The position numbers were made by a program, and so were the translations under genes. From contig NZ_LXWK01000015.1 in assembly GCF_001669775.1 (NCBI RefSeq), positions 62,001 to 126,000 of the forward strand: DNA of 64,000 nt. The letters run 5' to 3'. Under the pieces are notes generated by a model. It made no database searches. It was not told where the DNA came from and saw only the letters and a list, made by a program, of their open reading frames with translations. The DNA is from Rheinheimera sp. SA_1. GTDB lineage: Bacteria > Pseudomonadota > Gammaproteobacteria > Enterobacterales > Alteromonadaceae. Each line of letters begins with the position of its first letter. Positions within the stretch are counted from its first letter, which is position 1. Below, in pieces: positions 46,494 through 55,317 of this stretch.

Positions 46494-47624
46494 TTAATCA
46501 CTGGCCGGTGCGACATAAGTCGTTATTGGCAACCGGTCACCATTTAAAGTGCCGCGCATAAACTGCCCTTGCGTCATACCCGGCAACTGCCACAACAGCA
46601 GCTCTCCGCTTTCACCCTTTTTAATATTACTGTCGAGCGATATCACCTGTCCGCCCTGATGTGAATAAATTGCGTCCATACTAGTGTGGCCAACAATCAC
46701 CCGTCGGGCATGCAGTTGCTGCAGCAATTGACCCAGTTCTTCCTGGCTGACGGCGCCTTTTCCACGAAAATAACCGCGATACCAGATCGGGCCTAACGAG
46801 CCATATAAAAACTCCAGCACCGGTTGTTGTTTTACCGCTGCTTTGTCTAATCCCAGCGAAGCCCGGTAATGTTCATTGACTTCCGTCATCGATAGCCCAA
46901 GCGCCAGGTAATCAGGATGGAGTCCGGCATGCACAAACAGACTGTCATTGACCTGCACCAGCACCGGCCGGCTACGCAACCAGTCACCGAGCACAGAATC
47001 AGCGCTATACAGTTGCTGATAACTGGTACCGAGCACCTGCTCTACCTGCTGATATTTGTCGTTCAGGTACCGTAAGTCACCTCGTAGCACCATGGTTTCG
47101 TGATTCCCAAGCAACAAATGCAGCTGACCGCCGGCCTCGCGCGCCTGTTGTTCCAACTGGTATAAAAACCACAGAATTTCAGTGACGGCAGGCCCGCGAT
47201 CCATCACATCACCAGCAATGACCAGGTGACCATCGCCAAACAGCCAGTGCTGCTGTGCGTCAATGATACCGTGTTGTTGCAGCAATGCTTGCAGCAGATG
47301 AAACTGGCCGTGAATATCACTGAGTGCCGCCAGTTTTGGCGCGCTGAATTTGACCATTGGCAAAGGTTCAGCCCGATCGCGGATTTGCAGCGGTTTGGCA
47401 TATCCACACCGCGGAGCTAATAAAGTGCTTTTGGCTTGCTGCAATTGCTGTTTTTCGCCATCACAGACCCACAGCGCATTGATAGTTTGCCCATGTTCGA
47501 AAAACACATAAGGTCCGTCTTGCACCTGCGACTGCTGCAAATGTAGCGGCCAATCGAAAAACCAACTCAGCCCTAGCCCTGCCTGTAACACCAGCGCCAG
47601 CAGCAACCACCCTTTTTTATGCAT
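46494..47624 (-). CDS. Metallophosphoesterase (PPP/Shewanella-like phosphatase type), membrane-anchored
   Basis: 376 residues from ATG 47624 (AGGA upstream). An N-terminal hydrophobic segment (WLLLALVLQAGLGLSWFF) should anchor or export it. Metal motifs of the calcineurin-like superfamily follow: ALSDIHGQF, VIAGDVMDRGPAV, LLGNHETM and, later, VIVGHTSMDAI. GDxxDRG with GNHE places it in the PPP-like group, where Shewanella-like phosphatases belong. It could act on phosphotyrosine/phosphoserine proteins or on nucleotides in the periplasm. Apparent single gene. Confidence 0.88.
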   Translation of the reverse strand: MHKKGWLLLALVLQAGLGLSWFFDWPLHLQQSQVQDGPYVFFEHGQTINALWVCDGEKQQLQQAKSTLLAPRCGYAKPLQIRDRAEPLPMVKFSAPKLAALSDIHGQFHLLQALLQQHGIIDAQQHWLFGDGHLVIAGDVMDRGPAVTEILWFLYQLEQQAREAGGQLHLLLGNHETMVLRGDLRYLNDKYQQVEQVLGTSYQQLYSADSVLGDWLRSRPVLVQVNDSLFVHAGLHPDYLALGLSMTEVNEHYRASLGLDKAAVKQQPVLEFLYGSLGPIWYRGYFRGKGAVSQEELGQLLQQLHARRVIVGHTSMDAIYSHQGGQVISLDSNIKKGESGELLLWQLPGMTQGQFMRGTLNGDRLPITTYVAPASD

Positions 47625-47912
47625 AACCAATCCTGTACAACTTGCTTTTGCCCTGACTTATCCGCCAAAGCAGTGATGTGCCTGAGCATCAGTGAACGGC
47701 CGCCGCAATACAACAGCCGGGGCTGGTGTGGGTCTCCATTTGGCGCCGATTTGTTCTCTATTAATATCTATTGCTTAAATATCAATTAGATAGAAATTTA
47801 TTTATCAAGGTATTTCCGCTAAGTAGTAGCGAACACTTCAACAAAGCCTGGCTGACAGCTGCCACTTACTGGAGTACACTCGAGCGGTTTTGAATACCTG
47901 GAGGAATTTTTT

Positions 47913-48263
47913 ATGTCAAAAAAAGTCTATTGCCTGGCACAGTTTTTACCTAAAGAAGGTCAGGAAGCGGCGTTATTTCAGGTGCTGCAGCAGCTGGAGC
48001 CAAATACTTTAAGGGAAGACGGTTGCCTGCAATACCGTGTCACCCGTCACATCACCAGCCCCTTTGCCCAAGGCACCAGTTATCCAATCGTTTTTAATGA
48101 AATCTGGGCTGATTTGGCAAGCTTCGAAGCGCATTGTCAACGCGCTGAAATTAATAACTTTTTTGAAAAGTATTGTTTAGCCGACGATGGTTTGGCTCAA
48201 GCCTGGAACGTCTGCGTTTATTCAGACGAACCGGCTGATTTTGATGCGCCAAAGCTAGGATAG
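47913..48263 (+). CDS. Antibiotic biosynthesis monooxygenase (ABM) domain protein
   Basis: 116 residues. One ABM/YgiN-like ferredoxin fold: VYCLAQFLPKEGQEAALFQVLQQLEPNTLREDGCLQYRVTR, then PIVFNEIWADLASFEAHCQRAEINNFFEK. YgiN-type members are quinol monooxygenases or act on small aromatic or reactive carbonyl compounds; the substrate here is unknown. A very strong GGAGG ribosome-binding site lies before the ATG. It is divergent from the phosphatase gene and convergent with the SbtA-like gene. Confidence 0.88.
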   Translation: MSKKVYCLAQFLPKEGQEAALFQVLQQLEPNTLREDGCLQYRVTRHITSPFAQGTSYPIVFNEIWADLASFEAHCQRAEINNFFEKYCLADDGLAQAWNVCVYSDEPADFDAPKLG

Positions 48264-48289
48264 TTTAAGTGGCGCGAGGCTAGAGCGTA

Positions 48290-49228
48290 TTATGAGTTCA
48301 GATAAAACCAGCTCAACCACTGCTGATACACCGGGATCCCCACTAACACATTCACCGGAAAGGTAATCCCCAGCGCCGCCAATAACGCCAACCCGATATT
48401 GGCGCTGGGAATAGCCGCGCGAATAGCTGCCGGCGCTGCAATATAAGAAGCGCTGGCGGTGAGCGCCGTCAGCACCAAAGCACTGCCATGCGGTAATTGT
48501 AACCAAAGCGACAAACCAATCCCAAGCCAAGCCAATGCAAAAGGCGCTACTGCGGCGAAGGCTAATAAACGCCACTGCGCCAGCGGCAAGGGTGAACAAG
48601 CGCGCGCCGTACACAAGCCCATTTCCAGTAAAAACAGCGCCAGCATGGTTTTAAAACCACCAAACAACACCGGAGTTAACGGCGCCAGGCCAGCAGGGCC
48701 ATACAGCACGCCAATCAACACACCACCACCTAACAGCAATACACCACGGCTGGTCAGCGACTCACGCAAAATGCTCCAGGTACTGCCCTCACCGCTTAGT
48801 TTTTGATGCAACCACAACATCCCGACGATGGCCGGTAATTCTAGTACCACCAAATACAAGGTTGTTTCCGGGCTCAGCGGTAGCTGCTGAGATTCCACCA
48901 GCGCCAGCACCACCGCAAAAGTCCCGGCACTGACCGAACCATAATGCGCCGCGACACTGACCGAATCGGCCTGCGACAGACCAATCAAACGTTTCAGTAG
49001 CGGATAAAGCAACAGCGGGATCAACAACCCCAGCAAGGCGATTGGGATCAGTTTTTCTAACATGTCGTGCGAATATTGGCCATGTAACGCCATGCCGCCT
49101 TTGAGACCGAGCACCAGCATCAACATAATCGACAAGGTTTCGTAGATGGACGGTGGTACTTTTAAATCTGATTTTAACAAGCCGGCCGTCAGCCCCAGCA
49201 CAAAAAACGCAATTACAATATCCGGCAT
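48290..49228 (-). CDS. SbtA-type sodium-dependent bicarbonate transporter
   Basis: 312 residues, about ten helices. Family features are SDLKVPPSIYETLSIMLMLVLGLKGG at helix 1-2, VAAHYGSVSAGTFAVVLA in the middle, and ALTASASYIAAPAAIRAAIPSAN in the second half, the last being the conserved substrate-site repeat of SbtA (DUF897). It would import bicarbonate with sodium. In a heterotroph this may serve carboxylating enzymes. The LysR gene is divergent with about 155 bases between, so it is the likely regulator. No PII-like SbtB gene is adjacent. Confidence 0.9.
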   Translation of the reverse strand: MPDIVIAFFVLGLTAGLLKSDLKVPPSIYETLSIMLMLVLGLKGGMALHGQYSHDMLEKLIPIALLGLLIPLLLYPLLKRLIGLSQADSVSVAAHYGSVSAGTFAVVLALVESQQLPLSPETTLYLVVLELPAIVGMLWLHQKLSGEGSTWSILRESLTSRGVLLLGGGVLIGVLYGPAGLAPLTPVLFGGFKTMLALFLLEMGLCTARACSPLPLAQWRLLAFAAVAPFALAWLGIGLSLWLQLPHGSALVLTALTASASYIAAPAAIRAAIPSANIGLALLAALGITFPVNVLVGIPVYQQWLSWFYLNS

Positions 49229-49383
49229 CTGCTCACTCCCAATTCAACCCATGGTCGGTAAATTTCCAACAGCAGCGCTATGTTCCGAAAAACTTGGCCT
49301 GCAACCTCTCGGCTGGCGATTGTGCCGACAAATGGCTATATTGGATAATTAATTGTTTTAGAGTCAGGTATAGACAATCATCT

Positions 49384-50334
49384 ATGGATGTCCGGCAACT
49401 GAGTTTTCGATTGTTACAAGTTTATGTGCAGGTGGTGCGCTTGGGCTCGGTCACTGCGGCGGCAAAAATGCTGCATTTGACGCAGCCAACGGTATCGTTG
49501 CAATTAAAAAAGTTAACCGAAGCTGTTGGTGCGCCACTGCTGGAATATCAGGCGCAGCAAATCACGCCCACTCATATCGGGCTGGAACTCTATCAGGCGG
49601 CTTGTGACGTGCTAGGAAGATTTGACGACTTCAGCAGTTTTCTCAGCGAAGAGCGTGATGGCAATCTTGGGCAAATCAGCCTGGGTATTGTCACTACCGC
49701 CAAGTATGTGATCCCGCAAATTCTCGGCGGTTTTTACCGCAAATTCCCCAAAGTCACAGTAACGGTCAACGTCGGCAACCGCGCGCATATTTTGTCGCGG
49801 TTTGAACGCCAACAAGACGATTTGTATTTGTTTAGTCATCCGCCAGCCGGACAAACGATGCAAGCAACACGTATTCTGAAAAACCCATTGCAGTTGATTG
49901 CGCCGCCGGATCACTGGGCCGTTGGTTTACCTAACCTGACATTTTCACAGCTGCAACAAGAGCGGTTTCTCATGCGCGAGCCTGGCTCTGCCACCCGATT
50001 GATGTTTGAATCCTGGCTGAGCAGTCAGGGGCTGGGTGTGCTGCAAACCATGCAGATTGAAAGTAATGAAGCGATCCGGCTTTGTGTGGCGGCCGGCTTA
50101 GGCTTGTCAGTAATTTCCGCCCATACCCTGGGGCAGCAGCCACAACCTTGTGCTGTGCTCAAAGTTGCAGGCTTTCCGCTGGAAAGTCACTGGTATCTGG
50201 TACGGCGTAAAGATCGCAGACTGGATGCGGCTTCGCGCCAGTTGATCCGTTACATTGGCGAGCATCTGGCAGATTGTATAGACCCGCAATGGCTGGTGCC
50301 GGATCTTGCCAATCTGCAGCAAAAATTTGAATGA
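49384..50334 (+). CDS. LysR family regulator, divergent from sbtA-like gene
   Basis: 316 residues from ATG 49384; the open frame extends 77 codons further upstream, but that part overlaps the sbtA-like gene and has no helix-turn-helix. The N-terminal domain is LSFRLLQVYVQVVRLGSVTAAAKMLHLTQPTVSLQLKKLTEAVGAPLLEY, the usual LysR recognition helix region. The C-terminal binding domain has LGIVTTAKYVIPQILGGFYRKFPKVTVTVNVGN, near the CbbR/CmpR group that answers carbon metabolites. This fits control of bicarbonate uptake. The ribosome-binding site is weak. Confidence 0.9.
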   Translation: MDVRQLSFRLLQVYVQVVRLGSVTAAAKMLHLTQPTVSLQLKKLTEAVGAPLLEYQAQQITPTHIGLELYQAACDVLGRFDDFSSFLSEERDGNLGQISLGIVTTAKYVIPQILGGFYRKFPKVTVTVNVGNRAHILSRFERQQDDLYLFSHPPAGQTMQATRILKNPLQLIAPPDHWAVGLPNLTFSQLQQERFLMREPGSATRLMFESWLSSQGLGVLQTMQIESNEAIRLCVAAGLGLSVISAHTLGQQPQPCAVLKVAGFPLESHWYLVRRKDRRLDAASRQLIRYIGEHLADCIDPQWLVPDLANLQQKFE

Positions 50335-50348
50335 ACAGCGGATCAACT

Positions 50349-51221
50349 TCAATCTAACTGCCGGGCTCTTTCAGGTTTATTCAACGATCCCTCACCGTCC
50401 GCTTCAACATGATTGCGCGGTATTTTCCCTTCAGCCACCAGCTGTTGCAAAGTTTTGCTGATGGCTGGCAACAACTGCGGATAAGCACTTTTTTTCGAAA
50501 AACCCAGATGGGCGTACAACTCAGTGACCAGGGCAGAGTCCAGCGCAATCACCCGAAATTGCTGCTGATATTGCGGATGGCTGGCAATGACATGCAAGGC
50601 TTGTTGTTGCGGCGCTACGACAGCATCTACCCGATTTAACAGCAATAGACCAAAAGCGTTATCAAGCGTATCGGCTTCATGCACGGTCAGTTGTTGCTGG
50701 TGGATGCTTTGCAGCAAGCTGTCGGCATACACATAACCCCGTACCAAAGCCACTGCTTTGTTTTGCAGTTGCAAAAAGTGATTAATCGCCTGGTGTTTCG
50801 GGTGCAGATACAACACTTCCGGTTGTCCTTTGCTATAAGGCAGCAAATACATATAAGTCGCGCGTTGTTCACTATGGTTCAGATTAATCATTAAATCGGT
50901 TTTGCCACTGGCCATTTGTTTCAGACAACGGGCAAACGGGGTATCTAGACTGAACTTAAGCACAAAACCAGACCGCACCGCCAGTTCCCGCATCAAATCA
51001 ACGGTGGGGCCATAGGGTTCAGCATTTTTGGGATACGCGTGACGATTTGGATAATGGTCGAGGCACCATTCAAGCACCGGCACATCGGAGGCCGCCAGCG
51101 AAAAATGGCTTAACAACAGCAAACTGCCAACAAACTTCAGCAAGCGATGCGATAACCGGATGGATGATAAAAAAACAGCTGCCAAAATGCTCAACCGCCA
51201 GCGTCTAGATGTCCGAAACAT
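50349..51221 (-). CDS. Periplasmic solute-binding protein, SBP_bac_3 type
   Basis: 290 residues. N-terminal export signal (LLKFVGSLLLLSHFSLAAS), though the first 25 residues are long and basic and the true start may be internal. The mature part starts VPVLEWCLDHYPNRHAYPKNAEPYGPTVDLMRELAVRSGFVLKF and has TPFARCLKQMASGKTDLMINLNHSEQRATYM and NAFGLLLLNRVDAVVAP, the family-3 pattern. No permease or ATPase is near. It is convergent with the LysR gene. Confidence 0.8.
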   Translation of the reverse strand: MFRTSRRWRLSILAAVFLSSIRLSHRLLKFVGSLLLLSHFSLAASDVPVLEWCLDHYPNRHAYPKNAEPYGPTVDLMRELAVRSGFVLKFSLDTPFARCLKQMASGKTDLMINLNHSEQRATYMYLLPYSKGQPEVLYLHPKHQAINHFLQLQNKAVALVRGYVYADSLLQSIHQQQLTVHEADTLDNAFGLLLLNRVDAVVAPQQQALHVIASHPQYQQQFRVIALDSALVTELYAHLGFSKKSAYPQLLPAISKTLQQLVAEGKIPRNHVEADGEGSLNKPERARQLD

Positions 51222-51386
51222 AGCATGCCACTGCCATCACCGCAAACCTCGGCTGCGCCCGTACTTACAACGGGTACAGCGCTCGACAGATCAGATAAAT
51301 CACTCAGTTAGCCGCAGATGACTTTAGCGCCTTGCAGATTTCAGGCACACTAGTGCCGAATTTTCCTTCCTGTTCCGAGTGCAACT

Positions 51387-52502
51387 ATGATTGATTTACG
51401 CAGTGATACCGTCACCCGCCCGTCCCAAGCCATGCAACAAGCGATGTTCGCGGCACCACTGGGCGATGATGTGTTTGGTGATGATCCAAGCGTCAATCTG
51501 TTGCAACAACAAGCCTGTCAGTTATTGGGCTTTGAGGCAGCACTATTTGCGCCCAGCGGTACCATGACCAATCTGATTGCCTTAATGAGCCATTGCCAGC
51601 GCGGCGATGAAGCTATTGTGGGTCAGCAGTGGCACACCTATAAATGGGAAGCCGGTGGCATGGCGGTGCTGGGGTCGATCCAACCGCAGCCATTAGCCCA
51701 TCAACCGGATGGTTCTTTAGCACTACATGATATTTTGGCAGCGATTAAACCAGACGATCCACATTTTGCCCGCACCCGTTTAGTGGTGATTGAAAACACC
51801 ACCGGTGGTCAGGTGTTGTCGCTGGATTATATGCAGCAAGTGCAACAGCTGTGTAAAGCACAAGGGCTGGCGTGTCATATCGACGGCGCGCGGATTTTTA
51901 ACGCCGCAGTCGCCATTGCCTCCCAGCAACAACAAGACCCCTATCAAGTGGTCCGGCAATTAGTCGCTGGTTTTGATTCCATTTCAGTCTGTTTATCCAA
52001 AGGCTTAGGCGCGCCGGTTGGATCCTTGTTGCTTGGCTCGCATGAATTCATCGCCAAAGCGCGTCGTATTCGAAAAATGCTGGGTGGCGGTATGCGTCAG
52101 GCCGGTGTGTTGGCGGCTGCTGGCAGTTATGCCCTTGCCAACAATGTGCAACGCCTGGCCGAAGATCACCAACATGCCAAGTTATTGGCCGAAGGTTTGA
52201 ATGCTGCTGTCGTTCAACATCAGTTGCAGGCGGAGTTCTCATGCCATCCGGTACAAACCAATATTTTGTTTTGTGATCTGTCACCAAAACTAGCTGATTT
52301 TCTGCGGCAGCAATTCACCGAACAAGGTATTCTGTGCACCGCTGGCAGCTATCAAAGTGCTGATGGGCAGCGTTGCCGGTTGCGGTTTGTCACGCATCTG
52401 GATGTCAGCCTGGCGCAAATTCAACTAGTGATCGCGGTCAGTCAGCAGGTGCTGGCGCACTATGCTCGTAATAATGCCCGCGATAATTCCGCAGTTTTAT
52501 AA
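51387..52502 (+). CDS. ltaE: Low-specificity L-threonine aldolase
   Basis: 371 residues of the PLP-dependent beta-eliminating-lyase family. The N-terminus MIDLRSDTVTRPSQAMQQAMFAAPLGDDVFGDDPSVN is diagnostic of threonine aldolases, and the PLP lysine is in SVCLSKGLGAPVGSLLLG. CHIDGARIFNAAVA supplies the aspartate that contacts the PLP ring. The enzyme splits L-threonine and L-allo-threonine into glycine and acetaldehyde. The ABC exporter gene follows 25 bases later and may be cotranscribed. Confidence 0.94.
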   Translation: MIDLRSDTVTRPSQAMQQAMFAAPLGDDVFGDDPSVNLLQQQACQLLGFEAALFAPSGTMTNLIALMSHCQRGDEAIVGQQWHTYKWEAGGMAVLGSIQPQPLAHQPDGSLALHDILAAIKPDDPHFARTRLVVIENTTGGQVLSLDYMQQVQQLCKAQGLACHIDGARIFNAAVAIASQQQQDPYQVVRQLVAGFDSISVCLSKGLGAPVGSLLLGSHEFIAKARRIRKMLGGGMRQAGVLAAAGSYALANNVQRLAEDHQHAKLLAEGLNAAVVQHQLQAEFSCHPVQTNILFCDLSPKLADFLRQQFTEQGILCTAGSYQSADGQRCRLRFVTHLDVSLAQIQLVIAVSQQVLAHYARNNARDNSAVL

Positions 52503-52527
52503 TTTTCATCAGTGAGATCAGGCTTTT

Positions 52528-54387
52528 ATGCTGCGTTTTTTTGAAAAGTTAACCAACCCCTTTCCTGCTGCCGAACCCCAACAACCGCCGCGCGGTTTAT
52601 TGGCGTTTTGCCTGCATTACAGCAAAGGCATGGGTTGGCCGCTATTAGTGATGGCGACCTTAACGGCGCTGATTGCGATGCTGGAAGTGTCGTTATTTGG
52701 TTTTATGGGGCAATTGGTTGATTGGCTGATTGAAAAAGACCCAAAAACCCTGTGGCAGACTGAAGGTAAAACTTTACTAACCATGGGTTTGTTAACGGCT
52801 GTTGGTATTCCGGCGCTGATTTTGCTGCACGCAGCAGTCATTCATCAGACGATTTTGGGCAATTATCCGATGGCCATTCGCTGGTCGGCGCATCGGTATT
52901 TACTCAAACAAAGCATCAGTTTTTATCAGAATGATTTTGCCGGCCGGATTGCCACCAAAGTGATGCAAACGGCGCTGGCTGTGCGGGAAACCGCTACAAA
53001 GTTACTCGATGTGATGGTCTATGTGCTGGTGTATTTCAGCACCATGTTGTACCTGATTGCCGATGCCGATTTACTGTTAGTGACGCCGCTCCTGGTCTGG
53101 CTAGGGCTATATATTGCACTGCAATGTTATTTTGTGCCTCGGCTAAAAGATGTCGCCACCCGCCAGGCCGATGCCCGTTCTGAAATGACCGGTCGTATTG
53201 TCGACAGCTATACCAACATCAACACTATTAAATTGTTTTCGCACACCAGCCGCGAAGCTGAATACGCCAAAGACAGCATGTCGCAATTCCTGCAACCTGT
53301 TTACCAGCAAATGCGCTTGGTGACCTGGCTGACGTTCTCGGTACAAACGCTGAACTATCTGTTGGTGTTTGCCATTGGTGCGATGTCGATATGGCTGTGG
53401 ACCGAACAGGCGGTCAGTATTGGTTCAATTGCCATAGCCGTCAGTCTGGCACTGCGCTTAAACGGTATGTCGCAGTGGATCATGTGGGAAGTCAGTGGTT
53501 TATTTGAAAATATCGGCACTGTAGTCGATGGCATCACTACCCTGGCGCAACCGCAACTGGTGCAGGATGTGCCTGATGCCAAGCAATTGGCGGTGTCTGG
53601 TGGCGCTATTACTTTTGCTGATTTGAAATTTAATTATGGCAAGGTTTTTGGTAATGACAGCAGTCATACCAATAAAGCCCCGGTATTAGATGGGCTGCAA
53701 CTGCAAATTAAACCGGGCGAAAAAGTCGGTTTAGTCGGCCGCTCCGGCGCCGGGAAATCGACCTTGGTCAACTTGCTGCTGCGTTTTTACGATCTGGAGC
53801 AAGGTAAAATCCTGATTGATGGTCAGGATATCAGTCAGGTGCAGCAAGAATCGTTGCGCGCGCAAATTGCCATGGTGACGCAGGATACGTCATTACTGCA
53901 CCGCTCAGTACGGGAAAACGTGTTATACGGCAAGCCGGACGCCAGCGAAGCTGAATTACTGGCGGCGATTAAAGCAGCCGAAGCCGACACTTTTATTGCA
54001 GATCTCACTGATCCTAAAGGTAAAAGCGGCCTCGATGCACAGGTTGGTGAGCGTGGTGTGAAATTGTCCGGTGGTCAACGGCAGCGGATTGCTATTGCGC
54101 GGGTGCTGCTAAAAAACGCGCCGATTTTAATTCTGGACGAAGCCACTTCAGCGCTGGATTCTGAAGTTGAAGCTGCTATTCAGCAAAGTCTGAATACGCT
54201 GATGGCCGGTAAAACGGTGATTGCGATTGCCCATCGTTTATCGACGATTGCGGCGATGGATCGGCTGATTGTGCTGGACCAAGGCCGGATTGTCGAAGAA
54301 GGTACTCACCAGCAACTGATTGCTGCCGGTGGTATTTATGCCCAGTTATGGGCGCATCAAACCGGTGGTTTTATTGGTTTGGATTAG
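52528..54387 (+). CDS. ABC exporter, fused membrane and ATPase domains
   Basis: 619 residues. Six-helix membrane domain (about 25-340) followed by the nucleotide-binding domain: Walker A GLVGRSGAGKST, Q-loop MVTQDTSLLH, signature LSGGQRQRIAIARVLL, Walker B ILILDEATSALDSE and the switch histidine IAHRLST. This is the MsbA/HlyB-like type I exporter layout, normally acting as a homodimer, exporting lipids, peptides or drugs. No partner gene is adjacent. The stop codon TAG is part of the left end of the 54.4 kb hairpin element, so the element marks the C-terminal end. Confidence 0.93.
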   Translation: MLRFFEKLTNPFPAAEPQQPPRGLLAFCLHYSKGMGWPLLVMATLTALIAMLEVSLFGFMGQLVDWLIEKDPKTLWQTEGKTLLTMGLLTAVGIPALILLHAAVIHQTILGNYPMAIRWSAHRYLLKQSISFYQNDFAGRIATKVMQTALAVRETATKLLDVMVYVLVYFSTMLYLIADADLLLVTPLLVWLGLYIALQCYFVPRLKDVATRQADARSEMTGRIVDSYTNINTIKLFSHTSREAEYAKDSMSQFLQPVYQQMRLVTWLTFSVQTLNYLLVFAIGAMSIWLWTEQAVSIGSIAIAVSLALRLNGMSQWIMWEVSGLFENIGTVVDGITTLAQPQLVQDVPDAKQLAVSGGAITFADLKFNYGKVFGNDSSHTNKAPVLDGLQLQIKPGEKVGLVGRSGAGKSTLVNLLLRFYDLEQGKILIDGQDISQVQQESLRAQIAMVTQDTSLLHRSVRENVLYGKPDASEAELLAAIKAAEADTFIADLTDPKGKSGLDAQVGERGVKLSGGQRQRIAIARVLLKNAPILILDEATSALDSEVEAAIQQSLNTLMAGKTVIAIAHRLSTIAAMDRLIVLDQGRIVEEGTHQQLIAAGGIYAQLWAHQTGGFIGLD

Positions 54388-54615
54388 AACGTGTTGACCA
54401 TTGGTGTATGAATTTTGTTCATTCGAGAGCCGCCTGTTCACCAATGAAGTCGCTAACTACGCGGCTCCCGATTGAACCCTGCGGGCAGCGCTTGGCTGCC
54501 CTTTCTGCGGCGTTATCGCCCGCTCATGTAGAATAACTACACATCACGGGCGATGCCTTGCATAAAAACCAGCCAAACTACTGCAAAACTATCCACCAAA
54601 GGTCAACACGCTCTA
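54385..54615. mobile_element. 231-bp hairpin-rich element with terminal inverted repeats (MITE-like)
   Basis: The left end TAGAACGTGTTGACC and the right end GGTCAACACGCTCTA are 15-base inverted repeats with one mismatch. Inside are three nested hairpins: GAGCCGC/GCGGCTC; GGGCAGC/GCTGCCC; and ATCGCCCG/CGGGCGAT enclosing TGTAG/CTACA. No reading frame is supported. The layout is that of a non-autonomous transposable or structured element. It fills almost the whole gap between the ABC exporter and GST genes. Confidence 0.72.
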
Positions 54616-54628
54616 GTTTTTTCACTGA

Positions 54629-55207
54629 CTATCCGGCTAATCTCGGATCGGTCTGGACAACGCCAGGCCGATCTTGCGCCGCCTGCACGAATTGTTGTAA
54701 TGCCGGATAGGGTTTCAAATCGGTTAACTGCCGGAATTCGGCCCAGTCCAGCAAACAATACAAACTCATCGCCAGATAGTCCCAATCATCAAATTGCCCC
54801 GCTGCAGCCTGTTGCTCCAGCACTTGTAATGTACCAACCACCCGCTCATGTTGCAGATTAAAAAACAGTTTATCGCTATGCGTATCAAAGCCGCTGCGCT
54901 GGCAAAGTAAAATTTCTACCAGCGAATCGTTCACCGCATTAATCATTGTCAGCCGGTTTTCATCGGCCCAGCTCAGCGCTGGCAGCTGCAACTTTTGGCA
55001 TAAATAGCGGAAGATCACGCCGGAATCAAAAATCACCAGTTCGCCGTCCTGCAACATCGGCACTTTACGCGTTGGATTTAACTGCACTAGCGTTTCCCGA
55101 CCGGCCGTTTCAAAAATATTCAGACTGATAAATTCATACGGCTGGCTGACGAGCAACAATCTTAAACGACGGACAAAGGGTGAAGACATCGAACCGAATA
55201 GTTTCAT
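54629..55207 (-). CDS. Glutathione S-transferase family protein
   Basis: 192 residues. The N-terminal thioredoxin-like domain (about 1-78) has SMSSPFVRRLRLLLVSQPYEF, the cis-proline segment NPTRKVPMLQDGELVIFDSGVIFRYL and the usual S/T-containing glutathione site (IFDSGVI). The C-terminal domain is all helical (NRLTMINAVNDSLVEILL). It resembles the bacterial beta/zeta-like GSTs. Substrate unknown. It is convergent with the ABC exporter, separated by the 231-bp element. Confidence 0.9.
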   Translation of the reverse strand: MKLFGSMSSPFVRRLRLLLVSQPYEFISLNIFETAGRETLVQLNPTRKVPMLQDGELVIFDSGVIFRYLCQKLQLPALSWADENRLTMINAVNDSLVEILLCQRSGFDTHSDKLFFNLQHERVVGTLQVLEQQAAAGQFDDWDYLAMSLYCLLDWAEFRQLTDLKPYPALQQFVQAAQDRPGVVQTDPRLAG

Positions 55208-55254
55208 TTAAACTCCAGTGAGCAGGTGCAAAGCCAGCAGCATACACGGCTTTA

Positions 55255-55290
55255 AATGCAAAAAACCACTGCAAAGCGCAGTGGTTTTTA
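55255..55290 (-). terminator. Rho-independent terminator after DUF3300 gene
   Basis: A 12-bp stem (AAAAACCACTGC/GCAGTGGTTTTT) with a 5-base loop has T runs on the minus strand, placed 30-60 bases after the DUF3300 stop. Confidence 0.88.
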
Positions 55291-55317
55291 TCAAGTACAG
55301 CATTTTTTACAGTTTGG

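Noticed and set aside
49153-49383. 77-codon upstream extension of the LysR frame
   Set aside because: It overlaps the sbtA-like gene antisense, and the helix-turn-helix domain begins properly at the ATG at 49384.
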